Assembly: GCA_036320915.1 (NCBI GenBank)
Contig: JAXBDG010000012.1
Coordinates: forward strand, 1 to 64,000
Source: Linnemannia elongata
Taxonomy: Eukaryota; Mortierellomycota; Mortierellomycetes; Mortierellales; Mortierellaceae
Length of the DNA stretch: 64,000 nucleotides
Direction: 5' to 3'
Both the position numbers and the translations under genes were made by a program. The notes below the pieces were generated by a model, which saw only the letters and a list, made by a program, of their open reading frames with translations, was not told the DNA's origin and made no database searches. This document shows, in pieces, positions 31,303 to 43,800 of the stretch (positions are counted from its first letter, which is position 1; each line of letters begins with the position of its first letter).

Positions 31303-32500
31303 TCCCGAATGATAAAAAACAGTGGTATTTTTTTTTTGTAGTATTAATAGTAGTAGTAGTAGTGGTGACGCGCCTATCACAGTCTTTCCACGGTTCAAGG
31401 CCCTCCTTCATCTCCCAATGTATGTCTATTCCTTCAACCTTCTCTATTCTAACCACCTAAGGAGATGTTATTGAGGCAGGGTTAAAGTTTAAAGTGATTC
31501 AATGGTAAGATGCCCAAGGACAATTGATGTTACCTGGGATCAGTCCTCACCTTTGCACGTCTTAAAGTTCGCAAGTTGGGAAAGGTACCTCTGCAAGTAT
31601 TAAGGTTTGCAAGTTGGGAAACGTCTCTTCTCTGAAGGATTTTAGGGTTTGAAAATTGGGGAATCAAATATGCTGGCCTGTGTGTGATCCCTTTTTTTTT
31701 TTTTCTTCACTGTGAGAAATTATTTCATTCAGCTTGGTTGAGCCCCCTCGCCAAGAGCGAGGGAAAAAAAAAAAAGCTTCCTGATTTTCTTTCACGGGTA
31801 CTTGGGACCAGTCCTGAATCTGCATGTGTATAGGTTTGCAAGTTGGGAGACACACCTTGAGCTTGGGCTAAGCATTATCATTTTCAAACCGGTCGCGCAC
31901 GCCAAAAAAAATCCATTGAGTCCCAAGTGAAGGAATAAAAAATCAAAAGAAACTTCCTTTATCCTTCATAAGTGTATTTATAAACAGCCTCAGATATCTA
32001 GAAGGTATAGCTATTTCAACTTCCATGATCTACTGCTGGCTGGAGTGACCTACAGCTGCCATGAATAATGTAATTAACACCTGGCGAGTAGGGTCAACCT
32101 TAGCTCTTTTTTTCAAATCCAAACTCGCCTGGACAAAAAAAAACAAACAAAAACGTATTGCTGGTAGCAAGGTCGAGTCTTGACTATAAAATGAATGCTG
32201 GGATTCAAAGGAAACAAGAGAGCTTATTTGCCAAGACTTGAAAGGCTTAGTACCACATCTTGCCAGTCAATCATAGATCGTGCCATCTTCTGTCCCTGAA
32301 GATAGTTCCCGAAGAATAGAATTGAGGCTACTGGGCAGTGACATCGACTAGACGATAATGGGACGGATACAACACCCCTCGCCTCTCTTCCTAGAGCCGA
32401 GCAGCGCAACCCTTGCGCAAAAAAGATATGAAATTTTCGGATAGAATCTTCTCGATATAATATGTCTTCATACAGTGCAGGACTCTTCAAAATAAATTAT
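31303..32500. other. Intergenic with short dispersed repeats
   Basis: A GTA/GTAG microsatellite lies near 31345. The motif GGTTTGCAAGTTGGGA and close variants occur four times between 31565 and 31850. T and A homopolymers flank a CCCTCGCCAAGAGCGAGGG hairpin at about 31746. No gene could be supported. Confidence 0.45.
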
Positions 32501-32613
32501 TGCGGTTTATTCCTCTCGACACGGAAAGAAAACTCCTGAAAGGGTATAAGGCAGCAGCGAAAGGGGGGGGGGATGATTTCAAGGATCCTATGCTAAGTCC
32601 GATAAGAGTAGAT

Positions 32614-33066
32614 TTAAAGGCAAGTCCAGTATTCGGAGCTGCCAAAGGTAGAGACTCCAGTCTCAACACTGGGAGAACCAAGGTTGAATCGCTTGTTGGC
32701 ATAGTACAGTGTAGCGTCCATAGGACCGTTGAAGTCGACGCAGAATTGCCCATCATCATGGCAATGCTTTCCAACGTCTTTCAATTTGGTTTGGCCATTG
32801 TTGAGAGCGTAGGTAAAGGACTTGTCGTAAGTGTTGCGGATAGTCAATTTCATCCAGCCCACCAAGCGACGGTCCTCACTACAGGCCTTTCCGACGCAGA
32901 TCTTGTCGTAGGTAATTTCGTAAACAACCTTGACGGTCGATGGACGGCATGCTGCTTGGGCGACGGAAACCTGGGATAGCGCGACAAAAACAGCAGCGAT
33001 CTTGAGGCATCGCTTCAGACCCCACGACGACGACGAGTTGGGATTGCGGAGAGTAGGAGGCGACAT
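32614..33066 (-). CDS. Small secreted Cys-containing protein
   Basis: A 150-aa protein from the ATG at 33066. Residues 1-22 are Ser/Arg-rich, then CLKIAAVFVALSQVSVAQA is a signal-peptide-like hydrophobic segment with cleavage expected after AQA. The mature part of about 110 residues has Cys in ACRPST, KICVGKACSED, KHCHDDGQFCVDF and EYWTCL, so three or more disulfides are possible. The sequence is hydrophilic and beta-rich in appearance. No family was recognised. A 5' UTR intron is likely: donor GTAAGC near 33200 and acceptor TTCATTAG just before ATCATG. It is presumably an extracellular or cell-wall protein, possibly effector-like. Confidence 0.75.
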   Translation of the reverse strand: MSPPTLRNPNSSSSWGLKRCLKIAAVFVALSQVSVAQAACRPSTVKVVYEITYDKICVGKACSEDRRLVGWMKLTIRNTYDKSFTYALNNGQTKLKDVGKHCHDDGQFCVDFNGPMDATLYYANKRFNLGSPSVETGVSTFGSSEYWTCL

Positions 33067-33069
33067 GAT

Positions 33070-36000
33070 CTAATGAAGAACGGAGTCAAACAAATAATTA
33101 ATTAGATACTGATCACCGGGAATTTTGAAGGCAGATATGATTAACGTGCCAGTGGCAGCAGGCGATGTAAAAGGAGTGGAATAGAAAAGTGCGCTGCTTA
33201 CTTGATGTAGTGATGTGGTGTGGATGGCTGGTGTGGAAATGAGGATTCCTTGATGATTCGAGGCAGTACTTATACCTATCGGCATTCAAATGTTGTGAGT
33301 GGGCAGTGCATATAAGTATTGGGCTGTGCATATAAGGTTGATAAAATACGATGAGCAGCGAAGCGATTGGTACCTTTTCATGCGCTTGGCAAACAACAAC
33401 CGGACAAGCTATAACGGCACAGTCAAGGTAAACAATGGCTTATTGGTCAATTGTACCTTTACCTTGTTACACACAATTCCATCTCATATATCATTGGCCG
33501 ACAATGGTACCCTCTTCTCTAGACTATCTCTCCTCCTTTCTCTTGTAGAATCCCCTTGTCCTCCACGACAGCTCATTTACTTGAGCACTCTTTGTTTTTT
33601 TTTGTATATTCCTTGTCTAGATATCTCACTTTCTCACCTGCATGCGTATTATTGTTGAATCATTCTCATAATGGTGTTTCGGATGCAAATTGAAGTAGAA
33701 GTGCCGTTGGTTGCATAAACCAAAGTTATTAGGATAGGTTGGAGTCGGGAAGAGAAATATGTTCTGATTCTGAATTGTTGCTTTGGTTGACCTTCACGAC
33801 TGATTCGGTCGCACACAATCAGGCTGGCTTCCCTCGTTAAACAAGCGAAACACCAAGACCAAAAAAAAAAAAAAAAAAAGAATGAAAACATCGCCCACGG
33901 AACTCCCCTTGAAAGAGAAAAAAAGGAGATCTCTGACACAGTTTAACCAAGCACTCGCAACGGTAGCTATTTTTGGAGGCAGAGGACGAGGGCTCTGGTC
34001 TCTTACTAGCCAGGGTCATGTCTGCGTCAACGCGCATCTCATGTCGTGATTAAGGGCTGCTTTGCTCAACGATGAATAGTCGCCATATCCAAGAACATCC
34101 TATCCGTCTTCGTAACTAGCATGTATTCGATCCAATTTTCACCTCACCGACTAGATGTATCTTAAAAAGAAGGGTCAGGGCAAAAGTACAAGTCATTTTC
34201 AGGTGCCCGTTCAGCCTCATTCACGCCATATCCATTCTTTATTCTCATGAAAGTTTTTCAATCGTCAAACGACAAGAAAAAAAATGTAAAAAAATAAGGA
34301 GGGAGGATTTTTATTGGTTGGCTCGCTGTCTGCTGTGGGCTCCCACTTCAAGAACCTACAGTTCAGGGCACACCGCGAGGAGGTCGCGAGCCGGATGCCC
34401 CAAAGGCTGGTAGTTTGATAGTTTTAAAAATAAATCAAAAAAGCAAGTCCTCAATTGTCCCAATACCACTATAAAAAAGAAACCGATAGTGGACACTTGC
34501 AGCAAATGTCATTAGACTTGGATCAAGTGTCATCATCCACAACGTCTTGTGCCCTCAGTTGCCTCAGTGCCACTACAACAAAGAAAGGCCGATTGGAGAG
34601 TGCGTCAGACTTGGGAGCAAGGGTCATTATAGGCATAAGCCCGCGTCCCCATAAGTGCGCCATCGTTGTGAGTGGACGCACAAACATTCCTCGACCCCAT
34701 TTGCCCGCGATCCCATAATTAACCCTTAGAATCCTATATTAGCCCGTGACCCCATACTAAAAAAAATAAATAATAATAATAAGATTAGCACCCCCATAAC
34801 GTCTTCCTCCAACTGCGTTCGCCAGAGCTGGGAGGGCCAGACGCCCCCCAAGGGCAACCACCATGCCAGCGCACCCACTCCCTTGACATGATCATCGGCC
34901 TGTGACCATGTCAAACCAGGCTTGCGGACACTTAGGTATGAGAGGGGGGGGGTCGTGTCTCCTCTTGACCCGTCTTGGCACCTCATTGTCACTAAAGAGA
35001 TATGAAAACAAGGAAATTTAATGATTAGTTAAAAAGCATGCGCCACCAAAATTGCGTGCATATGTTCCTGAATATTGATGGTTGATCACTGATCAGCGTA
35101 AAATGATGTAATCAATGGCGATCAATTCACCGCAGAGGAGACGGATGAGCGTGGGAACCGCATAGGCGTGTAATGGAACGAACAAAGCAACGCGGACTCA
35201 AGACACACCCCCACAGAAGCACGAGGAAGGAATAAACAAAGAACGAGAAAAACAAAAGCAAACACACACCTTCGCAAATAAGAGGAAGGATCCAAGGATA
35301 TGTGAAGCAGGAGAGAAGCAGTGACCCCTAAAAAAACGCAGGCGCAAACGCGCACTCCGGTAGCAAGCAGGAGGAAGGAACAAAGACAAATAACGCAAAC
35401 GCAAACGCAAACGCACACTCCAACACGAAACTCAAGGCAAGGAAAGATGGGCGGGAAAGTCAAGGTGGAAAAGGAGATACAAAGGCAAGCGTACGCACAC
35501 ACGCACACCATCAGTCGTGTCTTTGCTCACTCGGGAAGGAAAGGGGGGGGGGGGGGGGAGAGAGAGAGGAGGGAGTTGGTTATCTTACCAGGTGTCCCAT
35601 AGCCAGGGAGCAGGGTCCAAACGGTAGAGCTGGTGCCGAGAAGAGGGGCCAAAGAGGAGTGAAAAAAAGAAACAAAAAGAAAACATTAGTTTTGGCGAGT
35701 AAGCGACCACTGAAGACGATCTTTTTGTTTTTTTTTCATCTTTTAACCTACAACTTCCACTCCACCCTTATTAACATGCAGAAGTCGGTGCGGAAAAAGT
35801 AAGGAAGCCACTTTAATCTACGATTCCCTGATGTAGGTTCAGGGGAAAGAAAGGTAAACTCCTCCCTAACATCTTTTGTAGCACTTGTTGCTGACGGGTC
35901 TAACTGAGGCTGAGAGGTTGATATGCGCTTTAGTGGGGGTGGAGGCAAGGAAAAGTGTGGAGGTACCATGGCAATCAAATTATGTATGCCCACAACAATT

Positions 36001-36638
36001 GATATTTGATCGGTGACGAATGCTTTTTTGTGTTTGATCATTTCCCTGCGTACTCACGCATTGGAAAAAGGATAAAAAAAATAAGACGAGGAATCGGCAC
36101 AAGTCCCCTCCCTTTTCGTTTTCTTTCTTCCCTTATCTTCTCACCCTCCTTCCGCACTTTCAGGAGACATAACAATATTCTTCACAGCCAAAGCCACTGC
36201 CACCAGATACTCAAACAGCAACAAACACCAGATTATTACCTCTGCGTGCACTATTGCTGTACTGTCTCCCCCCTTTTCCTCTCCTTTTTTCTTTCCCCTT
36301 CTTCCCATTCCTCATTCTACTTTGTAGCAATTTGCTGCAACATTTGCTATGAGCACAGAAATTAAAGGATGAACCAGGAAAACTACGTGCCTCCACGACA
36401 ACGACATATTATGGATCATGAAGCATGAGCTCCCGAAAATGAGATGTCCGATTTGGCGGCTTCAATTTGAAGTAAAGCAGAGAGGGATGATCGTTGCCTT
36501 CTCTGCAAGATTTCCGCAGATTATGTGGCTATGAGCACAGGGAATGGTGGAGACGAAGAAAAGGGTGAATGCAGTCGATTGGTGTATACAAAGAAGAAGG
36601 TGCAACAATGACTGATAGAGACTGTCGATCAGACACGA
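33070..36638. other. Intergenic, no supported gene
   Basis: About 3.5 kb of A/T-rich DNA. It has homopolymers at 33860-33880 (A) and 35544-35561 (G, followed by GA repeats), and CGCAAA short repeats at 35397-35420. Candidate frames here are low-complexity or lack starts. The 33.07-33.30 kb part holds the promoter of the minus-strand secreted-protein gene. Confidence 0.45.
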
Positions 36639-36916
36639 ATGGATGGCGATGAGGCATTTTCTTGTTTGATCATTCTGTTATACCTTCACATGTTGACAAA
36701 AAAGAAAAGGCACGACGGGTTGAGCCATTCTTCTTTCTCTTTCTCTTTCTTTTTCTCATTCTCTTCGTTCCTTTCTTTCCGATCCCTCTTCACTCGCCTT
36801 CTTTCCAACCACCACCTTTCACAGAACACACAACAGCAACAGCACACACCAACTCTTTGTTCCACCTCGTTCTATTCTCACACCACAGATCATCTACCTA
36901 CTCTTAACCCGCTGCC

Positions 36917-37610
36917 ATGGACCCTAAAGCCCGTGCTTCGTCGGGAAATTCAGACGTCAGCCCCGTCTCGTCCTCCAACGCCCACTACTCCGCCACCTTC
37001 CCTACCAACGCTTGTACCAAGTTGACCACATGTATTAAGACCCACGTTTTTCACATCCGTACCAAGCCTCGCGTAAGCTACAACACCGTACTTTACAAAC
37101 TAAACACAGAGAGTGGCGTTGATTATAGCGGCGCTCCTTCCTTTCGGATGTAAATGTCTATTGTCTTACGATGCCAATTTTTTTCTCTTCCTTGTTTTTG
37201 TAGGACAACAGCTAAATTGACGCTCGATTTCGGCCCAAGGGCACCTTCCCCCGTTCTTCCTTCAAGTTCAAAAACTTGGCCACGCTTGAGGTCCAGGAGA
37301 TGGGTTCGAACCCGCGCAAGTCCTTGAACAGTAAGTGTAAATACCACATCTGTTTTGTTTTTGTATGTTCACTAGAAATTCTTTATCTGTTTTGATCTCT
37401 GCGTAAAAATACATGAAAGAGTTTAATGTTGTTTTTAACTCGGTTCTTCTTGCACATATCCATATAGTCAGCGCCTCTCTTGATCCAGCTGGACCAGTGC
37501 GTGATTGCGAGGAGATCACTATCCGATTCGAGATCGATTCAACGACCGCCCCAGTCGATTCGGACTACTCGAGCAACGATGAAACTGTCGGCCGCTCCAA
37601 GCTCGAATAA
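36917..37610 (+). pseudogene. Three-exon gene of unknown family with one nonsense codon
   Basis: The ATG at 36917 sits in a CTGCCATGG context after a long pyrimidine-rich leader. Exons 36917-37072, 37204-37330 and 37468-37610 join with correct phases (0 and 1) at GTAAGC/TAG and GTAAGT/TAG sites, giving 141 codons. Codon 56 is TAA (DNS-stop-IDARFRPKGTFP); all other codons are sense, ending in SNDETVGRSKLE. A single change would explain the stop, so this is a young pseudogene, an assembly error or an unusual 55-aa protein. The second half is basic and then acidic (DCEEITIRFEIDSTTAP). No domain was recognised. Confidence 0.55.
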
Positions 37611-37902
37611 AAGCCCAATGAGGAGTCGCAGCCGGTCTGCGGGATCCTCACAGCAACTTGCTTCGTTATGCGTAATGTAGTTTGTTTGCAATGTTATTTT
37701 TGGCATCAAGACAGTTTATTTTCTATGCTCACTTCATTTCCTCCATTCCCTTACTCTGTTCCTCTCCTTCATCTTTTTATTCCCCTTCTTCCTTCTTTCC
37801 TGCCTCTCCCCTCTCTAACTCACTAGTAGTTTGGCATTGTAAAGCATGACAAGAAACATAAAGGAGTATATGACTTGTACATTGTGCGCCCTTTCGTGCA
37901 CA

Positions 37903-40900
37903 AAACAACAGCGATGACCGCGACAACACATGGCGTACCGACGGCAGTACACAAAACAGCTTTGACCACCCCTTCCAAAACCATCTCAAAAACGCGCTCG
38001 AGTACACCCGCGACAAGGTCTTCTTAGTTACTTTCTTTAGGAGATGAGACGATCGGCTGTTCAGGGTATCTGGGATGGTTATCTGGGCTGATAGAGCTGA
38101 AAGAATTGCGAGGGCACGTCCAATTGACAACCACGGAGACACGCCAGATGGTCGGACAAAGGGAGATGGAGTGGATGTCAGATCATTGGCCTCAACTACA
38201 GGTCATCGAGCTCATGCCTTTTGATATCTGGGGGGACGGTGGACTTCCATACATTCAGTAGTTTAAAGAGAAGCGGCCGGGTGTCCTTGTCAAGAAGACG
38301 TGGCCGTCGTACTTAAAGGAAGTTGACGGGGATGATGTTTTTTTGTCCATGTGATCCATGCCTTGGAGGAGAAATAACAATGAAGCATTGAAGATACAGG
38401 CCTACCTATATTACTCCAACTGAGATGAAGAAGACTTTGTATTGTCATTTTTCTCTCTGAATGAATTCAGCTCTGTTGCTATTCTATGAACCCCAGTTGG
38501 TGGCGTTTGATGTTATGGTGCGTGACTGTTTGCCCCCACTCGCAAGATGTTCCAACATGGCAAGAAACTACTACTGAGCACTGTGGGGGTGTAAACGAAG
38601 GGGGAGATGTGGATGGCCGATGAAGAATGGATCTGATCGCACTGTCAAACGAGAATCTTGCTAATGTAACCAAGGTCGCTGAATCTGCTCATGGTCTTGG
38701 TTTAGAAGCAAATGGATCAACCCTGATCAACACAATTGTCTGAATCCCTTCAAAACTGAGCCCTTTGAAAATTAATATTTGTTCTGCACAGACAAAGACA
38801 CAGACACAGAGCAAAGAAAAGGGCAAATGGTGTTTCTTATTTTTGCATTGGATTTTAACCACACTCTCACTCTCCTCTTCTTACCTTCAATCCACTCCAT
38901 CCCTCACAGTTTTCACGACCAAAGACAGCATCCACTCTTCCTCGGCCACTACTGACGCATGTGCTCTTGTTGCTTATCCACCTGCACAATCAACGCCGCC
39001 CTTCTCTTTCTCTCGCGAGAACTCGCTCACTCAGTGCCAGGGATGACAAATATCTCGTACCAATACAATTCGCATTAAAAGGACCAGGATAAACGAAAGC
39101 ACGCAAGCAAATCGAGCACTCCCTATTTCCCTCTCTCTCGCTCGCTCTACAAAGCAACAGAGGATAAACCAGAGATGCAATGGCGGTAGAGACTTACCAG
39201 AGATTGTGGAGACAGGAGAGAAAGACGATGGTGTTGTTGTTGCTGGTGAGTCCCGTCCACAAGTACTCTATATGGAGGGTCGGTCGTCTCCCAGCTAGGC
39301 ACGGTGTAGTCTGGGTATGAAGGTGGTTGACCAGACTTCCTTCCGAGGTTCACCCTCCTTTCACAAAGCAAGTGTGCTCCACGTAGTTGCGAATGCCAAG
39401 GAGCGTGCTGGTATCGAGGGTAAATGAGCCCTAGTCGAGGTGAGTAAGGCGACGAAAAGTCAAGGACATGTTGCGATGACTAGGTACTGTGTGATGTGGG
39501 AGGGGGTCACTGGGTGGTTCTATGCATCGCAATGCGGGAGGGAGGGGGGGAAAGAGGGGGAGGGGGAAGGAAAAGTACAGTGTTGATTAGAATGGAGAGA
39601 GGGAGTGAGAAAGAGCGAAGGAAGGAGGAGGAGTGTTGTGTGAGCGAGCTACTGATGAGTGTGGTCCATCTTGTTTAGAGGAAGGAATGTCATGTTGATG
39701 TGGATTGCATTATGAGTATGTCTGTTGAGGATGTGTGTTAATCAGGGTGGTGTGCGTGTTCGTTCGATGCTTTTTGTTGCTGGTGTTGTTGGTGTGTGTT
39801 TAGATGTTGTTGTGACAAAGTGAGGAAGATGAAAGAGAAAGAGAACTATGGTGTTGCTTTAGGCTGCAGGGGACAGACAACAGGCAACAAGGGAAACATA
39901 AGCGATAAAGAAGCATGTCTGTTTTATGCACATGTTTGTTCTTGAGGAGTCCAATAGAACGAGCCCTTTTTCGCACAAGCAAAGGAGAGGCAGGGAAAAG
40001 AGGGGGTGTCCAAAGACATAGACCAAGGTGTCACTCAATCGTGTGCAATACAACGGACACTGGTGAACTAGCTTGATCAAACTCGAATTGAGACGAAGAA
40101 GGTTCGGCGATTAGTGATCACTTGTCAAGGGAAGATCAAGTAGGCTTAGGGATTATCAAACCGGTTCCATTCGATCATCCAAGCACCACTGTTATCGCTG
40201 TCTTCCTTCCTCAAATGGTTGGAGCGGCTGCCTTTCTTTTCTAGTCGTTTTTTTTTTTTGCTGCTTTTATTTGCTGTTACCAGTCGGCTCTCTAACTACT
40301 ACTACTATGCCATGATGATGGTGTCAACGCTTAAAACATAGGGGCAGAGGAGATAGAAACGGGTAAAATGGTACAGAAGGGGTGCAGAACGGGGTAAGAA
40401 GAGGAAAACAAAGAAAGGGGAACTGAAGAGGACTTGAAGGTAAGGCGAAAGGAGAACAGGATGAGGGGAAGAATGAAGTGGGAGTGTCGGAAAAGATGGA
40501 GGCATCGTGGGAGTATCAGGGTGCTATGGAAGAAGTGGAGAAAGACGGGAGTTGGGAGAAGTAAAGGAAAGACGAAGGCAGTCGGAGTCGGGAGGAAAAT
40601 AAGTAACTACGATTTCGTTTATTCACACTTTGGCATAGTGCACACCCTTCTCCCACAGCCTCGAACTGGTCACAAATGCCTTCACTCGACAAAGACGATG
40701 GTAGAAAAACGTGCCAATGAGCTCATCCCGAGGAGAATAATCGACTTCTTTTTTCGGCGGCAACTGCCATCGAACCAACTTTCAGCTTCTTTCTGGTTGT
40801 TCAGGTGTGTTCTGCTTTTGCGCCTCGAGACATGGGATTACGGGATGCTGCGGCACTGTTGTGTTGACTACGACTTCAACAACTTGACCAACTTCGGCCA

Positions 40901-41508
40901 CAACACCCGGACGGTCTCAATGGCACGATAGAGTTTACCAAGGAAAAAAGCAAGAGAGAGAGGGGGGGTAGTGTGAGAGCCGAGAGTGAACATTTATTTT
41001 TTGATTCACCCCCAAAAACAGCGGATTACACTCATCCTCAAATCCGGGTGAGGCATAATTCGTGAGATACAGTGCCTCAAGGGACAAAAGATTGGTGATT
41101 TGTAAACAAGCCCTGTCTTCTCGTTCCGCTTCCAACCACGATCGTAGACAGGCGTTTGTATTATGCATGAGTTAGTATAGGACTGAAGGAGAAGGAGCAA
41201 GACGAGAGACGGTATGAGAAGAGGTATGACCAATATCTTTTCTGTAAACAGCTTATAATACTGTTTTTTCAGGAGGAAAGCGGGTCGGCAATTCACGCTC
41301 ACTTGTCCTGCAGTAAAAATTCATGTCCCAGAAGCGATAGCGTGCAATGTGTTGTAATGACTCTACCAAGCAACATCAAATGTGCAGGATTGGTGGCAAG
41401 GAGAGAATGGCGAAATTTATAGTATCTTTGTTTATCCCAAATCGCCCTTTATTCGCTACATTTGCATGTTTTTTCGGCGAGAGGCGAATTTCTGCTATTA
41501 TGACAGGA
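37903..41508. repeat. Segmental repeat, copy B
   Basis: Starts abruptly inside the C-terminal part of the F-box pseudogene (AACAGCGATGACCGCGAC) and runs parallel to copy A to about 41508. Residual coding text such as CSGYLGWLSGLIELKELRGH near 38055 is interrupted by frameshifts and a TAG in place of TGG near 38260. Copy B shares more bases with copy C than with copy A, for example GTAGAAAAACGTGCC near 40701. Confidence 0.85.
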
Positions 41509-41557
41509 TGCAGTGGGTTTAGCTGTGTATGGCCATAACTTATGAGTTAAGATATTG

Positions 41558-41768
41558 TCGCCCACTATATAAGAGAAGAGGCTTGATTATAAGAGAAGAG
41601 GCTTGATTATAAGTGAAGAGGCTTGGTTATAAGAGAAGAGGCTTGGCTACAAGAAAAGAGGCATGGTTATAAGAGAAGAGGCATGGCTATAAGAGAAGAG
41701 GCTTGGTTATAAGAGAACAGGCTTGGTTATAAGAGAAGAGGCATGGTTATAAGAGAAGAGGCATGGTT
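41558..41768 (+). repeat. 20-bp tandem repeat, about 10.5 units
   Basis: Unit TATAAGAGAAGAGGCTTGGT, with variants in the last five bases (CTTGAT, CATGGT, CATGGC). It lies just beyond the end of copy B and ends at TATGACAG. There are no unique spacers, so it is a minisatellite. Confidence 0.95.
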
Positions 41769-42078
41769 ATGACAGTGTTTCTCACGAATATTCGATATTT
41801 GCATTTATATTATTTCGCATCGTGTCCAATAAGCCGAACGGCAGAAAAAATTGAATAGAAAAAGTGCATGTTCTGAGCAATGGGTAATCGAAGATCGAGA
41901 TCGGCCCACATTTTCTGTTACACATACAGTCTGTTTTCCAAGTTCTTCCTTTGTTGTATCCACGCTCTCAACCAATAAAAATGTTCCTGTTGCTGCTTTC
42001 ATTCCCCGAATAGCTTCCCAGGCACATTGTGAATGGCAATCTGGCACATGATGGATATACCAAGAGAAGCAGTTTGAG

Positions 42079-42086
42079 TATAAAAG
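42079..42086 (+). promoter_or_regulatory. TATA box of the secreted Cys-rich protein gene
   Basis: TATAAAAG lies 159 bp before the ATG at 42238. The leader between them appears to contain an intron ending TTTTTTCCCCTAG nine bases before the ATG. Confidence 0.55.
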
Positions 42087-42237
42087 AGACATCATTCACC
42101 CACAGATGTTCCACTATTCATCACACATCCATTTTCAAAGTACTACAATTTTTTTAACACAAATAATCTGAAGGATCGCTTGTTCTTTTTCTATCTCTCT
42201 AACTCAATGTATTCTTTTTTTCCCCTAGAACAGCAAG

Positions 42238-42483
42238 ATGTTCAAGATCGCCTCTCTCGTCGCCTGTGCCGTGGCCGTGCTTTCGTTGGTGAATGTCACT
42301 TCCGCCCGTGTACCATTGCCTCAGTGGTGCTTGTGTGGAGACAACGGAAAATCCAGATTAGTGTGCGAAATGAATTTCGGTGCCTGGGATGGTCACACTT
42401 GCCGTCTCGATAACCAAAATGTATACAACAATTGGGGAACCGTGTGCGAGGGACAGCAAGCGACGCCAATCTGCTGGCACTAG
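42238..42483 (+). CDS. Small secreted Cys-rich protein
   Basis: An 81-aa protein. MFKIASLVACAVAVLSLVNV plus TSA forms a classical signal peptide with cleavage expected near TSA/RVP. The mature part of about 58 residues has six cysteines (WCLCGDNGK, LVCEMNFG, HTCRLDNQ, TVCEGQQ, ICWH), enough for three disulfides, and many aromatic residues. No family was recognised. Size, Cys count and signal peptide fit an effector-like or antimicrobial-type extracellular peptide, but this is inference. A single coding exon; a TATA box and 5' UTR intron precede it. Confidence 0.8.
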   Translation: MFKIASLVACAVAVLSLVNVTSARVPLPQWCLCGDNGKSRLVCEMNFGAWDGHTCRLDNQNVYNNWGTVCEGQQATPICWH

Positions 42484-43135
42484 GTCCTATTCTCCTTTTT
42501 TTTCAATCATTGCTCGTTCTTCCGAACAAATTTATAGTCTTGTATTAGTTGAAGTCCCATCGAAAATAAGACTTGTTGAAAACATTTACTGATAGAAAGC
42601 TCCTTTCTGTCTTGTGAGAAGGGATTAAATTTTGCTTGGTTTGTTGTTTTTTTAATTGATCCCAAGTTTTCTCGGATATTCAGACAACAAAAAAAAATCA
42701 TCTCCAGGAATGGAGACATTACATGTGCATGTGTTTTGCTTACGTTTCCCCACGATCACGACCCTGAGAATTGACAGAATTTTCAATTAGCAGATCAATA
42801 ACACGAACGAGTTTATTGGAGGCAAAGAACTTAAAGTAGAGAGATTTGGTATGGGATTGAACGTGGTGAAAACTGGCAAGGCTGATAGAGAGAGTCTTGA
42901 TTAGATACTCATTCGTGAATGAGTGCTGATGTAGTGCATTTATTTTCCTTCCGGCTACGGTTGAGAGGGCGTGCCTCTCGCAAGAGCCGCTTGCCATCAT
43001 TGTGGCTAAAGGATACTGCTTTCCATGCCGGCTCGTCTTGAGAATGAGAGTACCCAACCACTGAGTTTCCATCTAACAACGGATGAACAGCCGCATAGGA
43101 AGTGAATGTTGTCAACTCGGTAACTTTGACCGTAA
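42484..43135. other. Intergenic, no supported gene
   Basis: A/T-rich 3' flank of the secreted-protein gene. No coding frame above background was found. Confidence 0.45.
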
Positions 43136-43800
43136 TTAACACAGCATCGTATTATAGACAAATGGTCTCAGGTGTTTCTTGATCCAAATGCAGGAGTTCG
43201 CTCTAGGGTGAAAGATCCTGTTGTGTGGAGCTACAATAACCGTGCCTTCCGTGAGCATCACAGCCATCGTCATTAGTGCACACCACTTGATGGCGCCAAT
43301 CATGACTTTGTGTGTCTGGTTGTGATACATGTTGAGAACTGTGAAGGCACTGGTTCCCTCTGGCTTGGCTATCTCTTGAGCATGTGGGTCCTCATAGTCT
43401 GCCGTTCCATACACCTCCACTTTGAGCGCGAGAAGAACGTCATAACCGGAGTGAATCAGTAGTCCCTCAAGAATCTCGCAAGAAGTTCCCCATTGTCGGG
43501 GGAAGGCTTGTGCCAAACGGGATCCGCGTTATCAAGGTGCTTGTAATCCTCAATGCGAACCAGACGACCATATCTGTGCGACTCGAGGGCTACATCGAAT
43601 TTGGTGTCTACGGCTACTTCCACTTGATCCATTATCGGTGGACGGAGTTTAAGGAACCTTACTCGCGTTTCGGTGCTTTCCGAAAGCCGTTTAGAATTGG
43701 AGGATATGATGAGTGCCATCAGATGGACAAGAGGAAATGCATTCATAGCATTTGCATGGTTTGCATATTCTCCTATTGCATACCTTGCGGCATAATGTAA
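43136..43800 (-). pseudogene. Frameshifted gene fragment of unknown family at the edge of the long inverted repeat
   Basis: Minus-strand text reads RYAIGEYANHANAMNAFPLV, then MDQVEVAVDTKFDVALESH and DNGELLARFL; it changes frame near 43465 and continues EGLLIHSGYDVLLALKVEVY to IFHPRANSCIW and a stop at 43136. One indel joins the two parts. The 5' end runs into the left arm of the inverted repeat. The right arm carries the same RYAIGEYANHA text at 46165-46210. The family was not recognised; a transposase or a captured host gene are both possible. Confidence 0.5.

Noticed and set aside
34726..34992. Minus-strand frame with a hydrophobic tail
   Set aside because: No homologous text, and the hydrophobic tail is read from an A/T-rich ATAATAATAAT tract.
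35540..35575. G homopolymer followed by GA repeat as a functional quadruplex site
   Set aside because: Simple-sequence tract with uncertain length; no nearby gene to link it to.
37281..37305. tRNA-like B box GGTTCGAACCC
   Set aside because: No A box, cloverleaf or acceptor stem around it, and it lies in an exon-like coding frame.
41558..41768. CRISPR array
   Set aside because: Units are directly adjacent without spacers, and the genome is eukaryotic.
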